DNA of 64,000 nt from Copromyces sp. CBS 386.78 (taxonomy: Eukaryota; Ascomycota; Sordariomycetes; Sordariales; Sordariaceae): contig MU839124.1 in the NCBI GenBank assembly GCA_030685235.1, forward strand, positions 248,001-312,000, read 5' to 3'. A program made the translations under genes and the position numbers. Below are positions 23,847-38,300 of this stretch, in pieces. The notes under the pieces were generated by a model that worked only from the letters and a program-made list of their open reading frames with translations, was not told the origin of the DNA and ran no database searches. Position 1 is the stretch's first letter. Every line of letters starts with the position of its first letter.

Positions 23847-24285
23847 TGAAATAGAGCAAAACCACACCAATAAAGGAACGGGGCCACACTACATAAACTT
23901 ACATGGCGAGGAGTAGATCTAGAGTTGATGATCTTGTCCTTAGGATTGGATAGAGTTATTAAATTACAGCTATAAAACTATTAAAAGGAAAGATAGAAGG
24001 TAAAGCGGAGCTTTACTTCTATATTTTTCTTAAAATAACGAGGTGCGGATTTGGAGGTCGGTATTAAAGAAGATAGAAGGTACTTTACAAATATAATTAA
24101 AGATTTTAAAAATATTAGTATTTAATTCATTACTTTTTACTTACTTACTTATAGTTTAAAAGGGGATACTATCCTTCTTATACTTTTCTATTTTTAACCC
24201 TATTCAGCCCTAAAGTAGATTTACTCCTTAGTATTTTAGTTCTATAAATATTTTAATATTTATTCTAATAAAATACCCCAATCCA
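23847..24285 (-). repeat. B 3' LTR (439 bp)
   Basis: Starts TGAAATAG and ends CCAATCCA (TG...CA termini). The first 100 or so bases are almost free of RIP damage, so they show the original sequence; the rest is mutated. Confidence 0.88.
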
Positions 24286-27200
24286 AATTTTCCCTTCGGA
24301 AGTAGTAAAAATATACTGAACTACTTCTATATTATAAATTTAAATATTTAATAAAGGATAAAATAGGGTATACTCTTTAATATAGTAGGTAGTAATTTAT
24401 ATTTTATATAAAAGTAAAAAGTCCTAAGTAAATAATAATTAATAAGTAATTTTATATTCTATTTATTATTTGTACGCCCTCTTTATTTTCTTCGTTTACT
24501 TTTTCTTCCGTAGTTATTTTATACCCCTTCTCTTTCGGTTAAAGATTTTTTATAATTTAAATATATTAATTGCGGAGGGTAGAAGTATACCCTAAACCAT
24601 ATTTCGCACGAATATCGGTATATATTTATATTCGACGGTAGTAATCCGCCTATTAGTCCCCTTTATATCCTTTAGACTTTCGTCCGCTAATTTCTTTGTA
24701 GGCAAGATAAAATAATTAATAATAAATCGATCCCTAAACCCTAATATACTTAATTTTTCTTCGTCCTTTATACGCTTAATAACCCTATAGTTCTTTTCGG
24801 GTACCTTTAAAGTATCAGCTAATAATCTTTGTAATTTAGGCGTTTTAGGAGTAATTATTAGTATTTTTAGCGTATTAATTAAGAAGAGATCCGCTCTTCT
24901 ATTTTTATTAGAAATGGGGTCGTTACGAACTATAAAATTTAAAAGTTTTCTTTATCCCTAATTAAGTAGGTCGTAAAAAGCGTTCCGCTCTTTCTATTCT
25001 TCTTCTAAAATTTTAAATTTTCCGCTTCTTCTAAATATTTTAAAGCTATAAAGAAATTTATTCTATATTATATTTAATTAAGCGAATTTTCTATAGTATA
25101 TTTATGAGTATTAATAAATATTGTTCCTTTTTTTTAATCCTATTAGCTTTATTATTGACCGTACTTAGATTATTCGAGTATAATTATATGTAACCTTTAT
25201 TTATTATTAAGCTATTATATTCTTTAATTATAAAAAGTTGTCTAACTAAATTTAAAATCGCTAATATTATTCTGCTTCCTATAAAATTAGTACTAAAGTG
25301 CTGTCCTAATTTAAATAGAAATCCTTCCGCTTTATTTCAATAAAGAATATCCTTATTACTTTTAAGACTTAGAAATTATAAATTTATATTAATTATTAAG
25401 TAAGAAATTTTATATTTAGTTACTACCGTCAGTCGCTCAAATCGACCCTTCTTCCGTATTTGCTGTAAATATTATAATAGGAAGCTACGAAAACTTTATA
25501 AATAGAATGGATTAGTTTTATCCTTTCTTCGTCGAACGCCGAATTATAATAATATTATATTATTACTACCTAATTATAAATTATAAGGATAAAATACTAA
25601 TTATAATAAATAAGTAAATATTAAAATTAAATAGTTTTAAGGAAAATTATAATTTCCTCCCCTATATTTTAAAATTATAAAATTTTTAACGTAAGAATTT
25701 CTATATTTAGAAGAATATATATTCTATCCTCGAATTTTCTTAATATTTATATAATATTTTTAATAATAGAGAATTTATTAAAATAATTATAAATATTTAT
25801 ATAGTACTAAAAATTAATTATTTTAAGGGCCAAACTTTTCTATAGAATCTTATTCGGTTAAGCGGATTCGACCTACTAATTAGCCGGTAAGTAGAAATCG
25901 GCTCCGAACGTTCGAATAAAAATACTTTTATTATTATCGTTATTACCCTAAATTTTATAGGGTATAGATCCTACAATATTTAATTTCCTACTCTTCGTAT
26001 ATTTAGGGAAACGCTAGTCGGCGGCGCAGTTAAAATTTCTAGCCGGCTCGGGTTTCGGCAGGCAAATTTCCCCTAGTCGAATAAGGATCTCTTCGTAGGT
26101 TTCGGCTTCGGTACCCTATTATTTAAAGAACGTTTGAGTAGTTTTAAACAATTTATTTATATTAGTTATTATATTTATTTTTAATTAGGAAAAATCTTAG
26201 GTTAAATTATATCTTTTTTTAGTTAAATAAATAAATTATTATTATTAAAAGAAAGAAGAAAAGCCTTATTATAAGAGGGGTAAATCTATTCTTAAGGAAG
26301 TTTAAAAGAGAATGCCTAAATATAAATTAGTACCGGTTATTATCCGTTTAAATATTAATTGAATATTGTCCCAGTAATATAATACCTTAATTATTATTTA
26401 TTAATTCCTATAAATATTTACCCGTTCTCCTATCCCTTTATTTTATAAACTTTTATTATATTTTTATACTAGTTATTTAATTAACGTTTAAATTACTAAT
26501 TATATTACTTACGTTTAAAGGAATTATTATTTTTACCCTTTAGCCGCTAATAGATCTCTTTTTTTTTATTTTTTTATTTTTTACGTATTCTTCTTCCTTA
26601 ATTACTAATATCCGTTTTATTTTCTTTAATTATATATAATCCAATTATTTACTATATTTAAAAATAATTTATTTATTTTAATAAATCCTATTTAGGAAAT
26701 TATATAATAGCTAGATCTACTTTTAAAACGTATTAGTATAAATCTTTAGGCAATTCTTAATATCCCGAATTTAACCCTCTTAATTAAGAAGAAATTCGCC
26801 CCTCCGGTTTATATAGACCCTACGCCCGTATATCCCTTCGTTATTAAAAATAATTTTAAATATATTAACGAGAGGTTTAATAAAAAGAAGTAATTCTTTT
26901 CTAAAATTTATACTAACCCTTTTATAGACTTTATTATTCCTAATAGTCTTTAAGGTACGGAGGGTTATACTTCTAATAAAATCTTTGTACGTAAGGTATA
27001 AATTTTTACTATCGTCTAATTTAAATTTATAAGTTAACTATATTTAAAATAGGTACTACTTTTAAACCCTATTACTTTTAAAAGGCTTATCAATACTTTT
27101 CCGCTAACTAGCGAATATTGTTGTATTTTCCTTTCATTAGTTACTAACGAAGGTAAAATTTCTCTTTAGCGTATATTTATTAAGAAAAAGGGAATTTAAC

Positions 27201-27429
27201 TATATAATTTTTATATTATATCCTTTACGAGAAAGAAAGAACGTATTCTAAATCTCTTAATCCAAAACTTCAACCTTCTATACAAATCTATTCGTCCTTA
27301 TCTTTTTTAATAATCTTTTTATTAATTGCCTTTACTTCTAAAAACCATTACCCGTATTCTTATTATATTTCCCGGCTCTAAAAGACCTTCGTTTTTATTT
27401 TTACGGCGGAGGGGAAATAAAAAACCCTA

Positions 27430-27929
27430 AATATTTAAACTCTCTTTCTAAATTATATATCTATATTAATTAATATTAAAGGGGGGATTTACGGGAATTA
27501 TATTTAATTTAGTAAAAGAGCCGACTAATATAGTTCTTTTATAGAAAATTTTTAAAATTTTAAATTTCTTACTTAGAAGGACCCTAATTTTATTCGCCTA
27601 TATTATACTATAGCTAGCAATTACGGCTAGGAAAGCGATTTTTTAATTATTAAAAGTATTAAATAAAAGGATTAGACTAAAGTTAAAGTATAAATCCCTT
27701 ATAAAATTCGTTATTAGGCCGACTATACTATATTCGAATATTACTAATTAAGTTTAAAAGGTAATAGTCGTACTATTCGTAGTAACTATAAATCGGAAAA
27801 GAATAAAGAAGAATTTTTATCCTTCTAATAGAACAACGACGACGACGATAATAAACCCTCCGGTAGAAATTTAAATAGTAATATTAAAATAGGAAATAAC
27901 GAAGAAGAATCTAATAAAAATTTCGATAA
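27430..27929 (+). pseudogene. Antisense open frame in element B, first part
   Basis: A plus-strand frame, opposite to gag-pol of B, reads for about 165 codons with interruptions limited to TAA/TAG codons that RIP can make from Gln or Trp codons. Preserved text includes KDPNFIRLYYTIASNYG, KGNSRTIRSNYKSEKNKEE and an acidic NNDDDDNKPSG stretch. It reaches the A1 insertion (duplication GATAA at 27925-27929) and continues in the same frame on the other side. I recognise no protein family. Confidence 0.45.
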
Positions 27930-28286
27930 TATTACGGGGCAAGGCGAACGTTAGGTATCTGTAAAGACATTCGTAATTGCACGAGGAAGAGGAAGCTATC
28001 TAGGGGAGCCTTGATGGCCATCTATATACAATGAGTATATAGCCTTTACAGCCTAATCATCCTATAAATCATCCTATAGATTATCCTATAAACTAGTATA
28101 ATCTATACAGCCTTAACGACAAGGGTAGGCTAATAACCGCAGCCAATTAAATATTAAATGCATTCAGCCGCATCTACTATACTAGGTCTCTACAGCCAAT
28201 TAGAGCATACTATCAACCCAATAACTATTACTATAGTAAAAGCAGCGAAATAGGACGGTTAATCAATTATAAATAACCTTATAATA
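27930..28286 (-). repeat. A1 3' LTR (357 bp)
   Basis: Lightly mutated at its outer half (keeps ATTACGGGGCAAGGCG) and carries three units of the 12-bp internal repeat. Confidence 0.9.
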
Positions 28287-29159
28287 TTTCCCTCGCTTAA
28301 AATACCCCTAGGGTGAAAATACTTCCCTTTTTAATCTCCTCTACAATATTTTTTACTTTTAGATTATTTTTACTTTCCTTTTTAGGCCGCTGCCTTACCC
28401 TCTTAGTAACGTAGTAATCGCTATACTACTAGTATTATACTTATTTTTTCCGGCGGTTAGTCCGTCCTAATAGCCTTCTCCAAAACCTTCTTAATTCTAT
28501 AACAACGTTTCTCATCCATAATCTATTATAGTAGTACTAATATATTTAAATTATTATTATAAAACTTTCTAAAGTCATTAATATAATATTCTACGTCTTT
28601 CTATAATTATTAAATAGGATTGTAAGGGCTTCCCTAAATTATTTAATATTCCTATTTACTATTTTCTATATTAAAACGGCAATTGTCAATAGTTTTATAG
28701 AACTATTCAATTATATTTTTAATGTTATTTATTCGTTTTATAATCCGCCTATTATTTATTCGGATATTTTAAATCTTATCCTATCCAGAAATCCCTTAAT
28801 AATTCTAAAATTTTATTATATTAATATAGAAAGTACGGCTATACTTTATATTAACGGGGAATTTTAATATAATATAATAACTATTTATTTTTATAATTTC
28901 GAAAAGCCCTTCCTACAATAGCGTAAGCTTAGCTTGCGGGCGGCCTAATACGAAATTAATTATATTAAATAAAATTTTATTACCGATATAATATTTTAAC
29001 GTATCGGACCGTTTCTCGTTAATAATTTCTTTATACCGTATTTAACTACTTTTAATTATAATAATAATTTTGTCTAATATTATATTAAATTAATCGGTAA
29101 TTTCGTTAATTTTAAAGTATTTTGCCCGCTATATTTTAAAAAGCCCTAGTAAATATAAT

Positions 29160-29640
29160 TAAGCGGGTTTAATTCCTATCCGAGGGTAAAAATTATAATT
29201 TATAAAGAACGGGGATACACTAATACTATCTAAATATATATTATTACCCGCGAATTCTATTAGGGGTAGCTAATCGACCTAATTATTTTAAACCTAATTA
29301 ATATAAGTATAAAGGAAACGTTCTAATTTAATGTTAATACATTTAATTTAATTATTAATTTCTTTATAGAAAGTCGATAATAGCTTTAGGGTAATTCTTA
29401 ACCTTTTAGATAGAGCCTTCTAAAATTATAAAACGAATTAAATACCGTAATTAGAAATAATAATATCCGGCAGGCTATAAAGGGCATAAATTTTCTCGAT
29501 AAATCGATTAACGAATTCTTCTATAATTAATATTTCAATTAGGATATAGTATTTTATTTTCGTTAAATAATTTACTATTATAGTAATATATTTATATTTT
29601 CGGCTTCCCTAAACGTAAGGCGTTATAGGGGTAATATAAT
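29160..29640 (-). pseudogene. A1 integrase core (dead)
   Basis: Minus-strand text ITIIVNYLTKIKYYI, then LPDIIISNYGIxFVL, matches the rve integrase core (VVVDRLTKMAHFIP, then P..IVSDRGSQFV). Both catalytic aspartates visible here read Asn and the Gln of GSQF is a stop, as RIP on this strand would cause. It lies near the 3' LTR, so the order is RT-RNase H-integrase, the Ty3/Gypsy arrangement. Confidence 0.78.
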
Positions 29641-30435
29641 CGATAGTAATATCTTTTTATAGGGTGAAGGATATTGGTAGAGGTTTTAAAAGCCTTGTTA
29701 ATACGCATTATAATAGTTTTATCTTTACGTATTAGAAATATACTTTATAATAAAATTTAACGGCCTTTTCTATATCTAATTAATAAAATAAGCGATTAAA
29801 GGTAGTAAACGTTTTATCCCGGCTTTAGTAGTTTATTAGTGCGGGTTTATAATACCTTTATATAAAATATAATTATAGTACAATATTTTTTAGGTCGACT
29901 ATAAACATTAAATATTAATATATTTTATTATTAATCGTATAGTATTCTGCAAAAATTATTTTTTTTATACTTTTCTTTAATATTTTAAATTATATTTAAC
30001 GGTTTTTATCCGTAAAGGCGGCTACTAAATCTTAATAATAAATTAAATTATAATAATTAGTATTAATTAATTTATTTATAAATAATTTTTCTAAATTAAA
30101 TTCGTAAGCGTAAATATAATTTACGAAAACGGAAGGGTCGAAAAATACTTTATAGCGGGCTTTTAGCCGGTAGTTATTTATATCCTTTAATATATCTTCT
30201 AATTTCCTACTTAGGGTATTAAAATAGACTTAGAAAATACCCGGCCTATATTTAATAATAAAATTAAATTTAAATAGGAAATTAAACTACTATATATACT
30301 ATAATATAAATTTCTTATTTTCTATAAAAGTTTATAAACTTTTATAATTAATTAAGATTTTAAATAGTTTTTAGGCGCCCTATAATTCTAATCCCTATTC
30401 CTCTAAAGCTTTAATAATTATAAGCAATTCTTTAT

Positions 30436-33400
30436 GAGAACATCTTTCTACACTGCCATAAAAGTTTTACGATACTATTGCCCCACCCTTCCCGCCCGCT
30501 AAAGTACGCTAATACACCCCAAAATTTTTTGAACTAATTAAATGGCTCGCATCTATTTTGAATCTCCACACTCCTATTCTTAGCGTTAATAAACCGTACT
30601 ACGCCCGCCAAACCCCCAGATTATAGCCTATTATACATCCTACCCCCTATATAGGCTAAATTTTGTAATTAATAATCTATTATTATACTTAGTAATTTAT
30701 ATTGTCGTATCGCATCATCGCTTCTTCTATCACTATTACTATTACCATTACTACCCTCCTATAATCAATTAAATTACTATCGCACATTATAAAATACCGC
30801 CTAAGTAAATAAAGCGCTAATATTTATTAACGGTATAGAAATAATATATTAATTTTCTATATATTTTATAATTAACTGTAATATAAATAGCCGATATAAC
30901 GACCTAGCCGACGGGCGTACGCGACCGTAGCGCATATCCAATCGACCTCAATTTTATCGACCCTAGTCTAAAACCCTTAATAAGTAATACCCTAATCGAA
31001 CCTAGCGAGTCCTATACCCCTAGCGAACTTCCTAGCGAACCTACTTCAATGCAACCTACTTTAATACAACCTATAAAAATCAATAATAATAACGAAGAGA
31101 CCCCTACTCCTCAACGCCACGAATATAGCGACCACTCTATTTTTAATACCTAATACGAAACCTTTAATAAATTAATTATAACTGTATAATAGTAAGGACG
31201 CGAATTTAATTATAGTTTAATAAAAAGTCGCTCTACGAATCCCTAAACTAATATCGGTTACATATATTATAAATTCATCTATTTAATTAATCCTATTCGT
31301 AAGGCCGGTATCCACTCTCGTTCCATATTAATATCGAAATAGGGATACCTTTAGTAGGGGAATACTAAATCGTTGAAATATAATAATAAGAAATAGACCT
31401 TTCACCTTTATAAAGGTTATAAATCTTATAACTACCCTCCTAACAATAAACTATTCGTATATAGAACGTTTAAAATTAAATACAAAGCCTTCGTAGCCTT
31501 ATATTTAAACCGCCTTAATATAAAGAACCGCGAAATCACTAGCGAATTACGCAAGAAATTCCTAAACCTCTATTTTACAAAAAACCAGCTCGTTAACCTT
31601 CGTTATCGATTTAAAAAGGAGGTAAAATTTAGATATAACCCTTTCCAACTTACTATAAAGCTATTAAAAAAAAAGGGGGTCTACTTTAAAATTAATTAAA
31701 CTAACGAATTTAAAACTAAACCAATTACCCTCTTCTAAAGTAATTTATAGGGAGAATAGATATAGAAATAGAATCCCTAAGTCTAAATATATAATAATAC
31801 ATATAAAACTAATAATAAAAGCCTCGCTTTCTTCTAGATCATCGGTATATACAACGTTAGCTATACCTTTAACTATAATTTTAGGCTAATTAATAATAAA
31901 TAGTAAGAAGGTTTTAACTAGCTTATAAATAAAGTTAATACTCGTCGTAAAACTATTTAAATTAATAAGCCCAAAATTACTATTATAAATTATAATATAG
32001 TAATAAGGGCAGCTATTAAACGAATCTACCCCTAAATAGAATTATAACTTTATATCTTTTATATTAATAAGAATATAATATTGAATATTAAGCGTAAATA
32101 GGATAAGAAAGTCGCCGCCTTAATTACTAATACTTATACTACTATAATATAAATACAAATACAGCGAGAAATATCGGTATTAATATCGGCCCAGCCTACG
32201 CTAGCGTAACCTAATAATACAACGAATTTAAAAGATTTTAACAATAAAGATCGAAAGGTAATTAACAATCTCAACCGCTTAATAAATAGCATAAACTCGT
32301 TAAAGGCTATACTTAATACCGTAAAATATTTAAAAGTAGGCCTTTATACCCTCTAGAAATATATATACTATATATATATAATTAACGACTTTAATTCTGC
32401 CTTTAAAAAACTCTACAATTATTTTACATACTAAACTACAATTATTATATATTTGAAAGAGACTTATATAATAATAAAGGAAGAGTAAGCTACCTATTAT
32501 ATTAACGAACGCTTAAACTTCAGCTATCGTACTATATCACTTATTAAATTAATAAACTATACTTTAAAGAATTATATTATTAGCAATAAATCTATACTTA
32601 TCCCTATATAATTTATAGCAAACTAACTATCTTCATTTATATAAATTCAAATCCCGTCGTCACCGCCGTTATATAGAATTTCAAACTATCTAATAATATA
32701 AAAGAAAATATTGAAAATAAAATTTTAAAATAGACTACCCATATTAAATACGAATATTTTACCTAACTATAAGTAAGAAATACTTATAAAGAACTTTACT
32801 AGAAAGCCTTCAATAAAATTACTCGTTAACATTATATTATATTCGGTACAATCCTTATAGCGGCTAAACTAAACCCCAATAAATTAGAACTATATACTAG
32901 CAAATTTACCGCATAATATAGCTTACCTTACTCGTATACAATATTCGAATCCCTTCTTAACCGAAATTAACTATTCGTATTTAATAAATTCGATTATCAC
33001 CCCTTCTAATAGCTTTACAAATCCTTCGATAACGAAGATAAATACTTAAAATATTAGGACTTTAATAAGGTCACGAAACTTAAAGGTCGCCCCCACTATA
33101 ATACCCCCTTTACTCTAGAACCTCGTATTCCCTAATTAATTACACTAATTAATATTCGAACTCTAATACCCCAACCAACTACGCTAATTAACTCCTAAAC
33201 TCCTCTACCCTCTATTACGCCAACTCACCTCCAAAAAACAATATTACAACCTCGAAGAAGGCCTCGCCTCTAGCCTACCCGCAGCCGACTTCCCGTACGA
33301 AATTAGAACCTTATAGTATTAATACGAATTGCCCTATTAATCTAATAAATCGCATTTAGCTAAAAAGGCGTAAACTTAAAAGTAGAAGATTAAATTAACT

Positions 33401-34100
33401 ACCGTAATCTAACTACTTTACAAACGAGGGGACGAAGCCGCCCTCGCGGTAATATAAAAGGAAGAGGTATAAGGGGAAATAGTAGTTCTATATAGGGACG
33501 AAGAAATTATATTACTAATATTACAAGAAGAGGAGGTATAAAGGGAGGAAATATAAGGGGGGGAAGTATACCTACTAGTACTACTCCTACTAATATATAG
33601 GGTAATCGTCGTAGTATACGTATCGTTAGTATACAATAGTAAATAAGGTTCTAGGGACTCGCTAACAATTAAATTAGGCGATTAAGAGCGATTATATAAT
33701 AAATATTAAATAGATTATTATTATATAGATTAATGTAGATTAAATACGATTAATCGTTCAATTAAACGAATTTAATTAAATAATATACAACCGTACAATA
33801 TACGACCGTACCGCTAAGTGCGCTATAAAGTGTGCTATAAAGTAGCCAATCTAAGTATAGATCTAGGTATAGATCTAGGCTTGGTATTAGGCAGGATATT
33901 TTATAAAAGGATATAATACCAAGATTTCTAAGCGAAATCTATAAAAGAATACCGTTGCCAAGCTGGGTATAGAGATTTAGATGGATGCGAGCAATTTAAT
34001 TGGCTTAAAATTTTTAGAGTATATTAGCGCGCGGGAAAGGTATAAGTAGGTGGGGCGATAGTGTTGTAAGACTTTTATAGCAGTGCAGAAAGATGTTCTC
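30436..34100 (+). mobile_element. Mutator-like DNA transposon C (3,665 bp)
   Basis: Long imperfect terminal inverted repeats of about 130 bp start GAGAACATCTTTCT on both sides. A perfect 8-bp duplication TTCTTTAT flanks it (30428-30435 and 34101-34108). The homologous place in A2 (58028) has one copy of TTCTTTAT and no insert, which proves the boundaries. The interior has a plus-strand transposase frame. It carries RIP stops but keeps more CpA than surrounding elements, especially in its left repeat, in line with being the innermost and youngest insertion. Confidence 0.9.
30900..33639 (+). pseudogene. MULE-type transposase of element C (broken by RIP)
   Basis: Plus-strand frame with stops at Gln/Trp-like positions. 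An N-terminal DNA-binding-type region (ETFNKLI, then SRSTNP and a lysine-rich stretch, 31150-31420) resembles the FAR1/WRKY-GCM1-like start of Hop/MULE transposases. The catalytic part shows IIGIYNVSYTFNYNFRLI (about 31840-31895) and IYPxIELxLYIFYINKNI (about 32025-32085), matching the family blocks V.G.TN.NRTF.... and VFP...HLLC.WHINKN. The C-terminal tail is Arg/Gly-rich (RGRSRPRGNIKGRG, from 33425) and ends at 33637-33639. The family is assigned by block order only. Confidence 0.72.
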
Positions 34101-34108
34101 TTCTTTAT

Positions 34109-35340
34109 TATAAATATTGTAATTATATTCTATAGCGGAATATTTCTATAAAAAATATGCGACTAGGCGTAAAATATTCTCGTCGTCGTATTAAAATAAT
34201 ATACCGCCTACAACCTAATTAAAAGTATTAGTTTCAATTATAATTAAATAAGATTAATTATAAATTCGAAAGACGGGACCCGTAGTAAAAATTTTCTTTA
34301 ACTCTTTAAGAACTTTCTAATAATCTTCTATCTAACGCTATTCAATTAATTTCTTCGTAAAGTCGTATAATAGAGTAGCTATAATCGAAAAGTATTAAAT
34401 AAAGCGCTAGTAGAAATTTATAAATTTTAAGAACTTTTAGAGCTAGCGTTATAATTACGGGGCTTCTTATTTAATAATAGCTTTTACTTTCGTAAAGTCT
34501 ATTTTTATACCCCTTAATATAATAAAAAAACCTAAATATTTCGTACAGGTAACATTGAATTCGTATTTATTGATATTTAATTAAAGGTTAGCGTTAATTA
34601 TTTTTCTAAGGACTTCGTCTATATAAGCAGTATATTCTTCTATATTTTCGGAGTAAATAAGGATATTATTTAAGTACGCTATTACGTAAATATTTAAAAT
34701 ATTGTATAATACATTATTAATATAATTCTAAAACGTACTAAGTACGCCCTAAAAGTTAAAAGGAAGGACTAATAATTTGTAGAAACTAAAATGTATAATG
34801 AAAATAGTTAACTATTTATAGCTTTTTTAAATACGGATCCGGTTAAAAGCGGCGATAATATTTAATTTAATAAAGATTTTAAGGCAATAAATAATATTAA
34901 GAATTTCCTTAATTAGTAGAAACGGGTACTATATTTTAAATATAATATTATTAATACTATAATAATCAATATAAATACGAATACCCTTATTAAATTTATT
35001 TATAAAAAGTAAGGGTAAAATTGCTTAAAATTAGGAAGGTCTAATAAAACTATTCTCTAACTAATTATTAATCTATTTCTTAATGATAACTATTTCTATA
35101 AATAAAACTGGTTAGTAGCGGGCGTTCGGCAGCTTTTCCCCTAGCGTAAATTCGATCTTATAATTATATATTCGATAAGGCGGAAATTTATTCGCTTTCT
35201 TAGTATAGAAAGCGTTAATTCTTTTCCAATATTTACGTAAAAGTTTGAATTTAATTTCCTTATTAATTTTTGGAAGCCGGTCAACTTTCTTATAGAACGT
35301 TAATACGTTTTCCTCCGTAATCTTTATAATAATAGCCACG
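34109..35340 (-). pseudogene. A1 reverse transcriptase (dead)
   Basis: Minus-strand text ANKFPPYRIYNYKIEFTLG (about 35125-35195) matches the start of Gypsy RTs (DKLPPHRPYDHKIEL), and AYLNNILIYSEN with YLNN at 34676-34665 matches the YLDD active site. Both aspartates of YxDD read Asn. The left end is cut by the MULE C insertion; RNase H sequence continues at 30427 and leftward. Confidence 0.8.
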
Positions 35341-38300
35341 TATATAAGCGTATCTATATTTAGGTCGCCTATAAAAATGGTAATTCGGGCAATTTCAACG
35401 GCTATTAATTCTTTTTAATATATATCCCCTATATACGTATCGATAAATTTGTAGAAGCGCCTTAAGAAACGGTCCTTATACTATTTACCTTTATTATTTA
35501 TAATATCCTAAGCTATTTCTTTAATAAAGTCGTTATAAATATTAATTTTATCAAGGGTAGCTAGTCGGCAGATCTCTATATAATTTGTAAGGTAGGGTTA
35601 TAAATCGTATATTTCGTATAGGAAATTAAAAGCGGCAGCGTTAATACTATATATATTTTAGGCGTTAATTCGTCTTTTAATTATTCTAAGCCGCCTTATA
35701 ATTAAATAAGTAGTACCAGGGGAATTCTTTACGCTTTTTACTTTTTTATAAGGCGGCGCGGGTATAAACGGTTCTACTATTTATCCTAGTACATTATAAT
35801 CTAATAAAGCTACGTTTTTAATAAATCCTTTAATAGGAAATTTAAAATAGTATAAAAGGAAGTCGTAGTAATATAGCTACGCCCCCTATCTTAAATAGAA
35901 ATTCTCGTTAGCCTTATAAAATTTATAAAAGTTATAAGCTTTATCCTTAAAGCGGCTTTTATAAAATTCGTAATAGGGGGCCGGAATAGAAGTAGAATCG
36001 TTTTTTAATAATAATTCTAATATTTAAATATCGCCGCGCTCCGGTCCGTTATAAAGGATATAATCCTAAAACTATAATAGCCCTAGTATATTCTAGCGAA
36101 GCTCCTATTAATATAGGAGTGGTACGGAATTAGAATTGGCCTTTAATAATAATTCTAAATTTTAATAATAGTAATCTACCCTATCGGTAGTCCTATCGAT
36201 ATTTTTATTAATAGCCCCGGAGTAGTATTTTAAATTCTAAAATTCTTTTAAATTCTAGTAATAATAATCTACTCTACCGGTAGTCCTATCGATATTCCTA
36301 TTAGTAGTTTTAGAGTAGTATTCTAAATTTTAAAGTTCTCTTAAATTTTAATAAAGTAATAATTAATCCTTTAGAATTTAATATTGTATTAAACTCTAGC
36401 GAAGTAGTAATTTCGGCGGTTAAATATTATTACGTATAGGTCTTTCTATAAAGATTAAGTATTAATCCCCTAAAATTTAATATTCTAATAGATTTTAATA
36501 AAGTAGTAGCCTCGGTAGCTAAATATCGCCGTATACAAATCCCTCCGTAGGGATTAGAATTAAACGATTTATTAAATTGCCTTTTATCCGGCCGATATAA
36601 TTATTTATCCTAAGTAAAAGCCTTAGTATCTTTAAGATATTTAATAATATTCTTTTATCCCGTTCGTTTACTATCGCCGCGTAAAGTTAATAATGCAAAT
36701 TGCTAAGAGAGCGGTTCTATATATTAGGGGCGTTCTATAAAGAAACGGGGAAATCCGATAAAAGGCATCGGTCGGCGTACTAATTAATAAATTAAACCTT
36801 CCCTTCTATCTAAGAGATATATAGTTCGTATTTTTTAAATTAGGGTAGCCCTAAAATAATAAAGTAGTTAGGGGAAATATTATAAATTAAGAATATAATA
36901 TTTTCTAAGTAATAACTAATATAAAGATTCGCCGTAAATCTTTTAATAATAAGCCCTTTTATAATATTATTAACGAGAATTAACTTTTTAAGTTTTAAGA
37001 ATTTAAATATAGCGAATCTATTTTTCCTTATAAAAGAACGGTTAATAAAAATAAATGTTATATAACCGTTATTAATAAAAATTATATAATAAATTTTGCG
37101 CGGTTTGAAGGATAGATAAGAGGAAAGGAATAATGAATTTTGACGGAAATTATTTAATAAATTGATAACGATTATTTCTAAATTTTTAAACGGCTTTTTT
37201 CTTTTTTTTATAGACCTTTTTCGCCCCTATAGGCAATTATTTATAGGGTTTAATTATTTCCTTAATTATTATTTACATTATTATTATAATATTCTTCGCC
37301 TTCGTCTTCTTTTCCGGCGTTTGCAGTATAAAAATTTATATTATTACTATATTTCTATTAACCGGCCGCTAGGGGGTTAGTATTAGTATTACTATTATTA
37401 TTAGCGTTCCTAGTATTTTAATTAGAACCCCCGCTTCTCCGGCCTCCTCTACCTCCTCCTCAACTACTTCGGCCTCCTCTATTACCTTTTCGGCCTCTCC
37501 TATTATTAATTTAGGGGCTATAATCGCTATAGTTAATATTATTACGGTAATTCCTTATAATATACCCTTCTTTTCTATATTTACAATATAAATTATTTTT
37601 ATTCTAATATTTAATAATACTATTATAAATAGTACGTAAAATATAAATAGCGTTAAAATTTATAATATTACCTCCTTCACTAACGGTTTTTCCCGAATTA
37701 TTATTGGAATTCGAATTAAAAGTCTTATTAGTAGCGGATTTAGACCTATAATCGTCGTCTTCAATATTATACGTAAAATCGTAATAAAATAATAATTATT
37801 CTTTAAAATCGTCTTTAGCGGGGAGGGTTCGTTAATAAATAAGGGAGGTACGGAATTTCTAGGAGATTTTATTCTATAAATAATATACTTTTATAACGTC
37901 GTTTAAATTATAGCGGTCAATAGTTTTAATATATTCTATTTCAAAATCGGCGAAGAAATAGTTTCCCTATTTAAATTTATTAAATTTACAAGCGGCATTT
38001 AAGCGTAAATTTATATTATCATAACGGGTATTTAAAAAGGATAAAAATTCGATACCTATTTTCTATTATTAAACCTCAGAATTATTAGGGTTTATAAGGA
38101 TCTTCTAAATATTTTTATCGATTAAAATAACTACTTTAAAGCTAAGTAAGTAATTTATATAAACGATTTTAATCTTCTCGTCAAGGAATTTAATAATATT
38201 TAAAATTTAAATAGAAAGGATATAACCCTTCTATATTAAATACACTTTATTATATTTAACCTAATCCCTTTAAATAATTACAAAGGGTTCGGGGTCTAGG

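Noticed and set aside
33418..33636. 72-codon minus-strand frame rich in Ser, Thr and Tyr
   Set aside because: It is the antisense of the Arg/Gly-rich tail of the MULE transposase.
37162..37380. 72-codon plus-strand frame, hydrophobic and aromatic
   Set aside because: Lies antisense to the gag region of A1; its composition comes from AT-rich RIP sequence.
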